DNA of 64,000 bases. Origin: Opacimonas sp002292215 (GTDB taxonomy: Bacteria > Pseudomonadota > Gammaproteobacteria > Enterobacterales > Alteromonadaceae). Below are positions 36,013 to 44,338 of the stretch, in pieces; within the stretch, counting starts at the first letter, position 1; each line of letters opens with the position of its first letter. A model generated the notes under the pieces. That model ran no database searches, was not told the origin of the DNA, and was given only the letters and a program-made list of their open reading frames with translations. The stretch spans positions 186,001 through 250,000 of the forward strand of contig OX044360.1 in the NCBI GenBank assembly GCA_943846745.1, given 5' to 3'. A program made the translations under genes and the position numbers.

Positions 36013-37296
36013 TTAGCTAACCGCTTTTTGTATCGCTTGTTCAACATCAGCAATAATATCGTCGATGTGTTCGATACCGACAGATATACGAACTAAGTCC
36101 TGTGATACACCGGCACTAGCCAGTTCTTTTTCATCTAATTGACGGTGAGTCGTACTCGCTGGATGACATGCGAGTGATTTAGCATCACCAATATTGACCA
36201 AACGTAAAATCATATCTAAGGCATCGATAAATTTACCGCCTGCGGCAATCGGATCATTTGATTTTATACCAAAACTGACAATCCCAGATGCTTTACCATG
36301 AGACATTTTTTGACAAGTAGCATGATAACGACTGCTATCTAATCCGGCGTAATTAACCCAACTGACATGTTCATGCTCGCTTAAGTATTCCGCTAAGGCT
36401 TGAGCGTTGTCACAGTGACGCTCCATTCTTAATGGCAGAGTCTCAAGACCTTGTAATAATAAAAACGCGCTATGCGGTGCTAAGGCTGCGCCTGTGTTAC
36501 GTAATGGTACTACGCGGCAACGACCAATATACGCAGCAGGACCTAATGCTTCGGTGTATACCACACCATGATAGGATGGATCAGGCTCATTTAATAATGG
36601 GAAACGAGCTTTATTAGCGACCCAATCAAATCGTCCTGAATCAATAATCGCGCCACCAATTGTCGTACCGTGACCACCGATATATTTAGTTAAAGAGTGT
36701 ATGACGATATCCGCGCCATGCTCAAAGGGGCGACATAATACTGGAGTAGCAACGGTGTTATCGACAATTACCGGAATGCCAAAACTATGTGCAATGTCAG
36801 ATAACGCTTCTAAATCGACGACATTGCCTGCAGGGTTACCAATGGATTCACAAAAAATAGCTTTGGTATTATCATCAATTAATTCTTCTATCGACGATAG
36901 ATCATCAAACGAAGTCATACGAACTTCTACACCTTGGCGCGGTAGCGTGTGTGCAAATAAATTATAGGTGCCCCCATATAGCTGGCTGGTAGAAATAATA
37001 TTATCACCGACTTGGGTTAAGGCTTGGATCGCATAGGTAATTGCCGCCATACCTGACGATACACATAGTGCAGCAATGCCACCTTCAATGGCAGCTAAAC
37101 GTTCTTCTAAGACATTGTTTGTCGGATTCATTATCCGAGAGTAGATATTTCCTGGTACCTTTAAATCAAATAGATCGGCGCCGTGCTGGGTATCGTCAAA
37201 GGTAAAAGACGTGGTTTGGTAAATGGGAACAGCAGCGGCTTTGGTCGTTGGATCAGATTTAAAGCCATGATGTAAGACTTGAGATTCAATTTTCAT
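36013..37296 (-). CDS. metY: O-acetylhomoserine sulfhydrylase (PLP, Cys/Met family)
   Basis: The PLP enzyme forms homocysteine from O-acetylhomoserine and sulfide, a direct-sulfhydrylation route of methionine synthesis. The PLP lysine is K204 in IHSLTKYIGGHGTTIGG. Other blocks are YSRIMNPTNNVLEERLAALEGG-like residues near 52-73, SSGMAAI, SQLYGGTYNLF, ESIGNPAGNVVDL and IVDNTVATPVLCRPFEHGAD. The 427-residue length and the RFPLLNEPDPSYHGVVY insertion distinguish this from MetB/MetC (about 390). It is monocistronic. I saw no SAM riboswitch or clear MetJ box in the upstream 130 bases. Confidence 0.93.
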   Translation of the reverse strand: MKIESQVLHHGFKSDPTTKAAAVPIYQTTSFTFDDTQHGADLFDLKVPGNIYSRIMNPTNNVLEERLAAIEGGIAALCVSSGMAAITYAIQALTQVGDNIISTSQLYGGTYNLFAHTLPRQGVEVRMTSFDDLSSIEELIDDNTKAIFCESIGNPAGNVVDLEALSDIAHSFGIPVIVDNTVATPVLCRPFEHGADIVIHSLTKYIGGHGTTIGGAIIDSGRFDWVANKARFPLLNEPDPSYHGVVYTEALGPAAYIGRCRVVPLRNTGAALAPHSAFLLLQGLETLPLRMERHCDNAQALAEYLSEHEHVSWVNYAGLDSSRYHATCQKMSHGKASGIVSFGIKSNDPIAAGGKFIDALDMILRLVNIGDAKSLACHPASTTHRQLDEKELASAGVSQDLVRISVGIEHIDDIIADVEQAIQKAVS

Positions 37297-37428
37297 GTGT
37301 TTCTTTTCCTAATAGTTATGCAGTTTATTAGGCAAAGATAACGAATTAATAGCAAACGCTTTGTACGACTTTAGTAGTATGGGTGTGCCAAGGTATTTGG
37401 ATACACCCATAGTTTGCCGATTATTGGG

Positions 37429-38223
37429 TTAGAAGATGAGTTCTTTTGGGAAAAAATAAATCAAAATATCGACGGCTATAAGCACGATAATGATCCATTC
37501 TAAAAATGCAGAATGTTTATGATTTTGTTCCTGAGAAAGCATATCCAACAACGTTTGTATCGTTTCTAGCTTATGATTCAATATACCTAATCGAGGGGCT
37601 AATTCTAAATATTTCGACCCTACTTGGTATATCGGTTCGTATTCAGGATAGTCCCAAAAAAACTCAGGCGTATCCAATAGATTAAAGTGTAATATGATAT
37701 CGCTACTGGTAGCAAATAACCGACCACGGAGTTTCGCTAACTCTTTGCGATTTAACGGGATCTCACCTGTGTGAGCCAATGTTTTGGACAAATCGGTATT
37801 TTCTTGGATGACCCGTTGCGCTTGATCTTCAAAAAATGATAATTTGTAAGACTGGGCAAAAGCATGACTTAATGCAAGTCGTGTTAGCGGGTCATTATTA
37901 GGCAAACTAATCACATCATGTTTAATGCTCAAAGGCGCATCGACATTAAGTGTATATTTGTAATGTTCCAGTGCGATTTTTTGTGCAGGTTCAACAATAT
38001 ATGCGGCAATGGAATCAATAAATGACTCACGGTCAGCTTGAGATACATTCCAACTAACAATGATCCCATAATCAAATAGCCAAATTTCGCCCTCATCGAT
38101 CTGGATCTGATATGCATCTCGATATTGCTGAGCGGAAAAATCGTTGAGTAATAATGGTTTTAATGACGCTAGGGCTAATTCGCGACCTAGCTGGCATAAC
38201 GCAATTGAATGATGCGTGTGCAT
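37429..38223 (-). CDS. RMD1/YagE family (DUF155) protein
   Basis: The 264-residue protein has the DUF155 organisation. A soluble N-terminal domain carries LFDYGIIVSWNVSQADRESFI (about 49-69), a helical middle section contains LALSHAFAQSYKLSFFE and LAKLRGRLF, and FFWDYPEYEPIYQVGSKYLEL is a signature near 188-208. A C-terminal hydrophobic anchor (about 242-260, LEWIIIVLIAVDILIYF) ends the protein. The family is known mainly from eukaryotes (yeast Rmd1, mitochondrial RMND1), with many uncharacterised bacterial members. The anchor suggests attachment to the inner membrane with the bulk in the cytoplasm. No function can be stated. It is a single gene. Confidence 0.85.
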   Translation of the reverse strand: MHTHHSIALCQLGRELALASLKPLLLNDFSAQQYRDAYQIQIDEGEIWLFDYGIIVSWNVSQADRESFIDSIAAYIVEPAQKIALEHYKYTLNVDAPLSIKHDVISLPNNDPLTRLALSHAFAQSYKLSFFEDQAQRVIQENTDLSKTLAHTGEIPLNRKELAKLRGRLFATSSDIILHFNLLDTPEFFWDYPEYEPIYQVGSKYLELAPRLGILNHKLETIQTLLDMLSQEQNHKHSAFLEWIIIVLIAVDILIYFFPKELIF

Positions 38224-38354
38224 AAATATTCCTTAATGTAAAAATGCATAATCATTATGGATGCAAATTTTAGGAACACAATAGAGAGGAAGTAAAAATA
38301 AATGATAAAAACGGACAGCAAGATTGAAGGTTGTATCCGAATCTATCACTATTA

Positions 38355-38822
38355 TTATTTAATGATCTTCCAACTGCCATCTGCTTGCCTGCAAGCTTCA
38401 CCGTATATTTGTTCAGTTTTGCCACCAATGACTGCTTCAAGAGAATATTCGCGGCATGGACCTTGTGCGGTTTCAGTTGTTTTGGTTGGGATCACCGTAT
38501 ACCGACGTTGTGAATCTGGGTTCTTCCAACTACTAGGCACACCCGTACGGATATTTTCTAAGGAATGAGCTACTTTGAGACGATCTGTGTCATCCATCGA
38601 TTTACCGACTGAACCACCAATTGATGCGCCGATCATACTACCGAATATGGTTGCAGCAGTTCGGCCATTACCGCTAGCGAGTTTATGCCCTAAAAGGCCA
38701 CCCAACACGCTACCCACAATCATACCTGATTGTTCATTAGGACCATTGTGGGTAGCGCATCCCGATAGGGTAAGAGCACTAGTCAGCACAGCTATATTTA
38801 CTATCTTAATTAACGTATCCAT
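38355..38822 (-). CDS. Glycine-zipper 2TM outer-membrane lipoprotein
   Basis: The signal peptide ends in the lipobox LSGC (C22). Residues about 32-76 form a glycine zipper (SGMIVGSVLGGLLGHKLAS, then TIFGSMIGASIGGSVGK), as in the 17-kDa surface antigen family. The C-terminal half (about 100-155) is a small beta-rich domain ending EACRQADGSWKIIK, with the family signature CREY and two cysteines (C123 and C143) that could form a disulfide. The likely place is the outer membrane, facing the periplasm. It is monocistronic. Confidence 0.85.
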   Translation of the reverse strand: MDTLIKIVNIAVLTSALTLSGCATHNGPNEQSGMIVGSVLGGLLGHKLASGNGRTAATIFGSMIGASIGGSVGKSMDDTDRLKVAHSLENIRTGVPSSWKNPDSQRRYTVIPTKTTETAQGPCREYSLEAVIGGKTEQIYGEACRQADGSWKIIK

Positions 38823-38948
38823 TGGCTTAACCTATTGTGTTATTAACTATGAGTTTAATATCAAACGTAAAACAATAAATAGTGTAGTCATTGGATTTTA
38901 ATCAGTATTGATTTTGATCAAATAATTAGCTGTCACTGACATCGATGT

Positions 38949-39305
38949 TTATACTGGTGCGTCTAAACCTTCAACGAAATCTTCACGTGGAGGGCTAAAC
39001 ACATCAATTAAAATACCACCAGTAGGGCATACTGCACCATGATCAGCAAAAGGAGGAACGAAAAAGCTATCTCCTGCTTTTAACACTTTAATGACGCCAT
39101 CGACGTTGACGTGAAACTCACCTTCAACAACATGAGATACTTGAGAGTGACGATGCGCATGAACATAACCCTCAGCACCCTTATCAAACCAAATTTTAAC
39201 AGCCATTAATTCATGGTTGTAACCTAACATTTGACGCTTTAAACCACCGCCAATATCTTCAATCTCAGTTTCGTTTCCAAATGAAAAATGTTCACTTTGA
39301 CTCAT
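38949..39305 (-). CDS. kdgF: KdgF-like cupin, uronate linearisation
   Basis: The 118-residue single cupin has the metal site HAHRHSQVSHVVEGEF (His, His, Gln and His ligands) and a second motif FFVPPFADHGAVC. Its size and the H-x-H-x4-Q arrangement match KdgF, which converts 4,5-unsaturated uronates from pectin or alginate to the linear ketone form. The neighbouring dehydrogenase gene fits the next step, and both promoters share TTGTCAACCAATTT. Other small cupins look similar, so KdgF is a probable assignment supported by context. No lyases or uronate transporter lie in this window. Confidence 0.65.
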   Translation of the reverse strand: MSQSEHFSFGNETEIEDIGGGLKRQMLGYNHELMAVKIWFDKGAEGYVHAHRHSQVSHVVEGEFHVNVDGVIKVLKAGDSFFVPPFADHGAVCPTGGILIDVFSPPREDFVEGLDAPV

Positions 39306-39418
39306 TATTAATTCCTCTTAATTGTGACGTAATCGATACCCATCGTTAGGGGACGAAAACATAAATAAAATGTGTATTTATAAATGGTATGGTTAAAATC
39401 TAGCGTTGCTTTTTATGT

Positions 39419-39432
39419 TTGTCAACCAATTT
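39419..39432. promoter_or_regulatory. Operator-like 14-mer upstream of kdgF
   Basis: TTGTCAACCAATTT is identical to the copy at 40673-40686 upstream of the adjacent dehydrogenase gene. On the gene strand it reads AAATTGGTTGACAA, a near-palindrome (TTGGT-T-GACAA) of the kind bound by GntR/FadR-type uronate regulators. It lies 114 bases before the kdgF start. Confidence 0.55.
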
Positions 39433-39542
39433 GAATGACCAAAAATGCAAAAAATCCAGTTGTATTTTTGACCAATATACATGTTGCTGTCGATAGTAAT
39501 TGAAACTGATGTCAAAGACAAAATATGGCAGAAAATAAGTAT

Positions 39543-39567
39543 AAAAAAGCCTCTAATAAAGAGGCTT
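39543..39567 (-). terminator. Terminator of the dehR-like gene
   Basis: On the minus strand AAGCCTCT and AGAGGCTT pair around TTATT, followed by six T. It lies just after the stop of the 39589-40467 gene, separating it from kdgF. Confidence 0.85.
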
Positions 39568-39588
39568 AACAGAAGATAATCTATTGTA

Positions 39589-40467
39589 TTACTTAGTTAA
39601 TTTTAGGAAATAATCATAGATTTCAGGCACGTTACCGTTGGCCATACCAGCGTCAAATGCTGCTTGTAAATTAGCTGAAGTACCTTCTGCAATTTGTGCT
39701 CGAGTCCCTAAATCTTCAACCATTTGTAGGAAGTAACCAAGATCTTTGTTTGCGTTACCAATTGAGAAACCTAAGTCACTCACACCGTCAACTGCGTAGT
39801 TTTTACAAAACTGCATGAATGGTGAATTAGAAGGACCTGTTGACATGATGTCAAACAATTGCTGACGATCAACACCGGCTAATTCAGCTACTGCAAATGC
39901 TTGTGACATTGCTGCAACAGTTGTCATGCCCATGAAGTTATTGATAAGTTTAGTTGTATGACCTGAACCTAACGCGCCAAGGTTGAATACGTTTTCGCCT
40001 TGCATTTCTAGGATAGGTTTAACTTTGGCAAATGTTTCAGCATCGCCTGAAGCCATGATGTTTAACAAGCCATCTTTAGCGTGTGCAGGAGTACGACCTA
40101 ATGGTGCGTCAATCATGCCAGCGCCTTTTGCGGCTAAATCAGCGCCAATTTTGCGAGTAGAAGCTGGGATAGAAGTACCGAAGTCGATTAATACTGCGCC
40201 TTCTTTAATACCGGCTAAGATACCGTCTTCACCATATACTAATGCTTCAACAACTTTAGACGTTGTTAAACAAAGCATGATGATATCACTGGCTGCAGCG
40301 AGTTCTTTAACTGAAGTCGCTTCAGTTGCGCCACGGGCAACAACCGCAGCAACTGCGTCTTTGTTAAGATCCATAACGATTGGTTCAAAGCCTTTCTTTT
40401 GTAAATTCTCAACCATGTTACTGCCCATAAGGCCAAGGCCGATGAAACCTATTGTAGGTTTGGTCAT
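39589..40467 (-). CDS. Beta-hydroxyacid dehydrogenase family, possible DEH reductase
   Basis: The 292-residue protein is of the 3-hydroxyisobutyrate dehydrogenase/tartronate semialdehyde reductase family. The NAD(P) site is IGFIGLGLMGSNMVENLQKKG, with D33 of VMDLNKD at the end of strand 2 suggesting NAD preference. The substrate motif is DAPLGRTPAHAKDGLLNIMASGD, and the catalytic lysine region is GSGHTTKLINNFM. Alginate-degrading vibrios use an enzyme of this family to reduce 4-deoxy-5-hexoseulose uronate, and pairing with a KdgF-like gene under the same operator-like sequence supports that role. Tartronate semialdehyde or succinate semialdehyde reduction are alternatives. The leader between operator and start is unusually long (about 205 bases). 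Confidence 0.8.
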   Translation of the reverse strand: MTKPTIGFIGLGLMGSNMVENLQKKGFEPIVMDLNKDAVAAVVARGATEATSVKELAAASDIIMLCLTTSKVVEALVYGEDGILAGIKEGAVLIDFGTSIPASTRKIGADLAAKGAGMIDAPLGRTPAHAKDGLLNIMASGDAETFAKVKPILEMQGENVFNLGALGSGHTTKLINNFMGMTTVAAMSQAFAVAELAGVDRQQLFDIMSTGPSNSPFMQFCKNYAVDGVSDLGFSIGNANKDLGYFLQMVEDLGTRAQIAEGTSANLQAAFDAGMANGNVPEIYDYFLKLTK

Positions 40468-40672
40468 ATCTAACTCCTAAAATTTTATTATATGTCTATC
40501 TGAGTGTGAGAGTGGTTCACGTTGGGCTCAGAGTGTCGTTCAACATAAGCAACCAGCTGCACCTAATCTTTGTAGATCAATTTAATAATGCAAATCAATC
40601 AATAACAAAAATGAACCAACATGATCTACAACGATTCCTTAATATCCGTATACTAACCAATTTGGGAAAATA

Positions 40673-40686
40673 TTGTCAACCAATTT
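40673..40686. promoter_or_regulatory. Operator-like 14-mer upstream of the dehR-like gene
   Basis: TTGTCAACCAATTT is identical to 39419-39432. A related half-site ACTAACCAATTT lies just before it (40653-40664), and AAATTGGATAACCA follows at 40692-40705, so several AACCAATT/AATTGG elements cluster here. The rest of the 430-base gap 40468-40898 is AT-rich with no gene visible. Confidence 0.55.
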
Positions 40687-40898
40687 AACGGAAATTGGAT
40701 AACCATAATTAGCTTGTTATTTGAAAATATGTAAAAATAAGAATAAAAGCAATATATTACAATTAGTTACATATTGTATTTATGTGATGAAACAAGATTG
40801 TTAGACGAAAAAAAATTGGGGTTCGTGCGGAGGCAGCATGTCTATATGCAGAATCTCATCACCATTCGCACGATAATCATTCACTGCTCGTAGCTAAA

Positions 40899-41909
40899 CT
40901 ACTTCCCAGAGCGTTGACCGCGCATTCTTTCACTTTGTTCTTGGCGTTTAATTTCCCGCTTTTCTTTGCGGTCTTTTTTACCAGGGGTTAATGAGCCGTC
41001 TTTAAAGCTTTGCTTGCGTTTGGCTTTGTCAGCAATTTTTTTAGCAGCGGCATCGATCATTTCTTGTTTTTCAATGACCAACATTTCTGGCGTTTCTAGG
41101 GTGATGCGACCAATTTGACCGGAAAGTAATTCAATGACCATTAACTCACAAATTTTGTGCATGTTGACGCGTCCACCTGACATTATTGCTCCGCGTTTTT
41201 TTGCTGCCATTTCTAAAAATTCAATTTCGGTGTCGGGGATCTCATCTAATTTATAGCGCGCTTTGAGCAGTTCTGGATAGGCTTTAATTAAATAATCAGC
41301 GGCATAAAAACCAACATCATCATACTCCATCGCGGTGTCTTTTACAGCGCCCGATGCAGCGAGTCGATAACCTGTATTGGGGTTTTCTAGTTTTGGCCAT
41401 AAGACTCCAGGTGTGTCGTATAAAACGATACCCGAGCCGAGATTAATTCGTTGTAGGTTTTTGGTCACCGCAGGTTCATTACCGGTTTTTGCGATGACGC
41501 GCTCAGCTAAAATATTGATAAGCGTTGATTTACCGACATTGGGAATACCAATTATCATTGCAGTGATATTCTTAATAGAGGCATCTTTTTGCGGACATGT
41601 TTTACGGATTAGATCGATGATTTGTTTGCTTTTAGCAATGTTATCGGTGGTTGTCGTGATAGTTTTAATGCCACGTTCAGACTCTAATTGTGCTTGCCAG
41701 CGTGCTGTGATTTCGGGATCCGCTAAATCCGCTTTGTTGAGGATCTTAATACATGGCTTATCACCACGGATCTTGGCGATTTCAGGGTTTTCACTGGAGA
41801 AGGGGATACGTGCATCGAGTACTTCAATCAAAATATCAACACTATGTAAATTCTCTTTAATTTCTTTAAGAGTCTTGTGCATGTGTCCTGGGAACCAATG
41901 AACTGCCAC
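40899..41909 (-). CDS. ylqF: Ribosome biogenesis GTPase YlqF/RbgA
   Basis: The circularly permuted GTPase acts late in 50S assembly. Motif order shows the permutation: G4 NKAD (58-61), then G1 GIPNVGKST (121-129), then G3 DTPG (165-168). The N-terminus VHWFPGHMHKTLKEIKE is the family signature. The C-terminal ANTAR-like region (about 215-290) is followed by a highly basic tail (about 295-336, KKDRKEKREIKRQEQSER) that is probably rRNA-binding. The length of 336 exceeds the Bacillus protein (282) by this tail. It diverges from the membrane-protein gene at 42031. Confidence 0.92.
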   Translation of the reverse strand: MAVHWFPGHMHKTLKEIKENLHSVDILIEVLDARIPFSSENPEIAKIRGDKPCIKILNKADLADPEITARWQAQLESERGIKTITTTTDNIAKSKQIIDLIRKTCPQKDASIKNITAMIIGIPNVGKSTLINILAERVIAKTGNEPAVTKNLQRINLGSGIVLYDTPGVLWPKLENPNTGYRLAASGAVKDTAMEYDDVGFYAADYLIKAYPELLKARYKLDEIPDTEIEFLEMAAKKRGAIMSGGRVNMHKICELMVIELLSGQIGRITLETPEMLVIEKQEMIDAAAKKIADKAKRKQSFKDGSLTPGKKDRKEKREIKRQEQSERMRGQRSGK

Positions 41910-42030
41910 TATATCTGTCCTGTAAAATTTTCTAAGTGCCTATTGTACTGTATTTTGCAGACTAAAGCTTTAGTGTAACTGCCTGAAATCTGTTATATTT
42001 GTGTTTTTATTTATCCTATAAAAGTTATTT

Positions 42031-43041
42031 ATGTATTCTGAAGAAGATCTCAACTTAGCCGTTGAAAAAGGCATATTTACTGATTCATCCGTTGAGCAGT
42101 TTCGTCATTTATTATCCACAGAACGCAACTCTCCAGCTGTTGATGAAGAAAATTTTAAATTAATTGGTGGTTTTAATGATATTTTTGTCGTTATTGCTTG
42201 CTTACTATTATTATTTTCAGCGCTTTGGGTCGTTGAATTTATGTCTCAAAGTACAAGTGTTGGCTTTCTTGTGTTTACTATGATTGCCTGGGGCTTGTCG
42301 GAGGTATTTGTTAAGCAACGTAAAATGGCATTACCCGCCATAGTATTGCTAATAACCTTTATCGGCGGTTTCTTTTGTTTTATCCATGAACTCTTTCCTT
42401 CCGAAGATGCCATTATTACGGCTATTGCTGCTGGTGCATCGTTCTTTGCAGCAGGTGCGCATTGGTGGCGTTTTAAAGTGCCGATCACAATTGCTGTCGC
42501 TACAGGCGCATTAATTGGATTGATTGTCTCTGTCTTGCTTAGTATCTTTCCGCTTGCAAACATGTGGTTAATGTTGGTTTTATTTATGTGTGGGTTAGTT
42601 GCTTTTACCTTCGCTATGTATTGGGATTCGACTGACATCAAGAGAACATCGCATCATTCAGATGTCGCTTTTTGGTTACATTTATTATCTGCGCCATTAA
42701 TTATTCATCCAGTATTTTCAAGTTTAGGCATTCTAGAGGGGACTGAAAGTCTGCTGGGCCTAGCATTGGTGATGTGCTTATACGTAATCATGAGTGGCAT
42801 ATCGATAGTGATCGACCGACGCGCGTTTATGGTGTCGTCCTTGATATATGTGATTTATGCGATTTCGTCGATTATCGAAAATTACGGTGGAGTAGGTTAT
42901 AGCTTCGCCATAACAGGTGTGTTTATGGGCGCAGCATTATTGTTATTGTCTGCTTTTTGGCAGCCGCTTAGGCAGAGCTTAGTGAGTCGACTACCATTGC
43001 GTATTCAGCAATATGTTCCAGGAATATATGCACCAATTTAG
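42031..43041 (+). CDS. Polytopic membrane protein, unknown function
   Basis: After a soluble N-terminal segment (1-47) the 336-residue protein has about nine to ten membrane helices from residue 48 to the C-terminus (for example IFVVIACLLLLFSALWVVEF, ITIAVATGALIGLIVSVLL, WLMLVLFMCGLVAFTFAM). A short cytoplasmic loop DSTDIKRTSHH lies near 200. The N-terminal LNLAVEKGIFTDSSVEQF resembles the start of DUF2157-like proteins, but I am not certain. It abuts the left end of the ssrA island. The stem-loop right after it probably belongs to ssrA, not to this gene. Confidence 0.7.
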   Translation: MYSEEDLNLAVEKGIFTDSSVEQFRHLLSTERNSPAVDEENFKLIGGFNDIFVVIACLLLLFSALWVVEFMSQSTSVGFLVFTMIAWGLSEVFVKQRKMALPAIVLLITFIGGFFCFIHELFPSEDAIITAIAAGASFFAAGAHWWRFKVPITIAVATGALIGLIVSVLLSIFPLANMWLMLVLFMCGLVAFTFAMYWDSTDIKRTSHHSDVAFWLHLLSAPLIIHPVFSSLGILEGTESLLGLALVMCLYVIMSGISIVIDRRAFMVSSLIYVIYAISSIIENYGGVGYSFAITGVFMGAALLLLSAFWQPLRQSLVSRLPLRIQQYVPGIYAPI

Positions 43042-43047
43042 GCCAAT

Positions 43048-43079
43048 AAAAAACCCTAACTTATTGCTAAGTTAGGGTT
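43048..43079 (-). terminator. Original ssrA terminator, displaced by the island
   Basis: AACCCTAACTTA (43052-43063) and TAAGTTAGGGTT (43068-43079) form a perfect 12-bp stem. The T6 run follows the stem only on the minus strand; on the + strand the stem is followed by CTAG. It begins eight bases beyond the copy of the ssrA 3' end at 43088, in the same orientation as ssrA, so it is best explained as the tmRNA gene's own terminator, cut off by integration. Confidence 0.8.
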
Positions 43080-43086
43080 CTAGTAT

Positions 43087-43110
43087 TTGGTGGAGCTGGC
43101 GGGAGTTGAA
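43087..43110. repeat. Left attachment site (copy of ssrA 3' end)
   Basis: Identical over 24 bases to 48724-48747. It covers the CCA end, the acceptor strand and part of the T arm of tmRNA (complement of GCCAGCTCCACCA). The flanking bases differ on both sides, so the core ends there. Confidence 0.92.
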
Positions 43111-43162
43111 TAGAAGTTCTAGTTATTGATTTTAATAAAGTTTATCTTTATGCTGAAGTAAT

Positions 43163-43183
43163 GTACCACTACTTGTACCACCA
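43163..43183. repeat. Candidate integrase arm-binding sites, left end
   Basis: GTACCACTA (43163-43171) and GTACCACCA (43175-43183) are tandem with a 12-base period, 53-73 bases inside the left core. Related copies occur near the right core at 48553-48604. Confidence 0.5.
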
Positions 43184-43300
43184 AATTTAATTGTTATGGT
43201 TGAATGTTAACCTTATTAGCACTCTTATTGTTTAGCTGATTTGAGCTTGGATTGTGCATATCATTAGCTTAACATATTAAAAATTTTGCGATTATTACTG

Positions 43301-44023
43301 ATGGATGACAAAGTGAAAAACTTAATCAGCTTCGATGAGGCGTCTGAAAAAGCTAACTTATCTTGCAATGAGTTGTTGTTTAAAGCTTTAGATAAACAAC
43401 TAGGTTTGTATCATATGTCTTCAAAGGATAAGCGTGAAGCATTAGTTCCTTGTATAGATGGAATCCTTCATCATGCTTCTGTAGGTGACTTTATTCATCA
43501 ATATAAGCCTCTATTAGACCAAATTGAATATGTGGATGTGCAAATAGCCCAGCCATTAAGTTTAAATGAGCGTGCTATTAAAGAGCTGCTAGTTTCTAGT
43601 CAATTTAATGAGGTCGAACTTTATCGAGAGCTGGCTCCTGAAATTGATGACGTTGATTTTTGGAAAACAGAACGTGAGGTGCATGATTGGGAAGAAGATT
43701 TGCCTGAATACGACATTATCAAATTAGAGCAAATACAAATCTGTGAATTAGAATTAGAAAAATGTCTATCAGTTAAAGGGTTACCATCAAAAAATGCCTC
43801 TAAAGACCCTTCATCGACTGCGTTAAAGGTTGTTGGTCTTCTAATGCATCATTTATCTAAAAGTCCCAAATATGCTTCTGGAGACGCTCCCAATAAGAGT
43901 CAGATAAAAGAGCTATTGTTGGGGCTAGCAGTTGAACTAGATGTCAATAATTACGGACTCAGTAAGGTAGACGAACGACTATTAAAACAGGCTAGTGATT
44001 ACCTAGAAACACAAAAGAATTAA
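43301..44023 (+). CDS. Island protein of unknown function
   Basis: The 240-residue acidic protein has no family that I can name. A helical N-terminus (VKNLISFDEASEKANLSCNELLFKAL) could be a small DNA-binding or adaptor domain. The centre (about 110-165) is rich in Asp, Glu and Trp (DDVDFWKTEREVHDWEEDLPEYD). The C-terminal part SSTALKVVGLLMHHLSKSPKYASG with NKSQIKELLLGLAVE looks like a helical module seen in proteins encoded next to AlpA on islands. I use ATG 43301; a TTG at 43286 would add five residues. No strong ribosome site is visible. alpA follows after 117 bases, probably under its own control. Confidence 0.6.
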   Translation: MDDKVKNLISFDEASEKANLSCNELLFKALDKQLGLYHMSSKDKREALVPCIDGILHHASVGDFIHQYKPLLDQIEYVDVQIAQPLSLNERAIKELLVSSQFNEVELYRELAPEIDDVDFWKTEREVHDWEEDLPEYDIIKLEQIQICELELEKCLSVKGLPSKNASKDPSSTALKVVGLLMHHLSKSPKYASGDAPNKSQIKELLLGLAVELDVNNYGLSKVDERLLKQASDYLETQKN

Positions 44024-44031
44024 CAACAGAT

Positions 44032-44072
44032 TTCCCCACCTGGGGAATTGCCTTCCCCTACCTGTGAGGGAG
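44032..44072. promoter_or_regulatory. Tandem TTCCCC-type palindromes upstream of alpA
   Basis: TTCCCC-ACCT-GGGGAA (44032-44047) is a perfect dyad. A diverged second unit TTCCCCTACCTGTGAGGGAG (44053-44072) follows with a start-to-start distance of 21 bases, two helical turns. It ends about 70 bases before the alpA ATG and looks like a double operator or an iteron-type site. Confidence 0.5.
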
Positions 44073-44140
44073 TAAAGCCTTAAAAAGTTTGAAATACACC
44101 TAAGCCGAATGTACGGCGAAACACAAAAAGGTGTATTCCA

Positions 44141-44338
44141 ATGAACAACAAACTAATCAAATTACAAACGGTCATTTCTCTGACTTGTTTATCTCGCTCA
44201 CATGTTTATGCATTAGCGCAGCAAAATAACTTCCCTAAACCAATCAAGCTATCTGAGCGCTCAAGTGCTTGGGTTGAATCTGAAGTACTAGATTGGATTG
44301 ATGCTCGTATTGTTTTACGTAATGAGGAGGCAGTGTAA
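44141..44338 (+). CDS. alpA: AlpA-family excisionase/transcriptional activator
   Basis: The 65-residue MerR-like helix-turn-helix protein reads LIKLQTVISLTCLSRSHVYALAQQ, then FPKPIKLSERSSAWVESEVLDWI, the AlpA signature. In the CP4-57 prophage AlpA activates excision through integrase-linked genes; P4-like satellites use similar proteins. AAAGG lies about nine bases ahead of the ATG. Its TAA overlaps the ATG of the ATPase gene (TAATG), so the two are translated together. Confidence 0.9.
   Translation: MNNKLIKLQTVISLTCLSRSHVYALAQQNNFPKPIKLSERSSAWVESEVLDWIDARIVLRNEEAV

Noticed and set aside
37297..37428. SAM riboswitch or MetJ operator upstream of metY
   Set aside because: No tandem AGACGTCT-like boxes or conserved riboswitch core could be seen.
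39983..40480. 165-codon + strand frame opposite the dehydrogenase gene
   Set aside because: Antisense shadow; the minus-strand gene has full family motifs.
41377..41901. 174-codon + strand frame opposite ylqF
   Set aside because: Antisense shadow of a well-supported GTPase gene.
43048..43079. Terminator of the membrane-protein gene 42031-43041
   Set aside because: The stem follows that gene directly, but the T run is on the other strand; the hairpin fits ssrA transcription before island insertion. It may still hinder read-through from the left.
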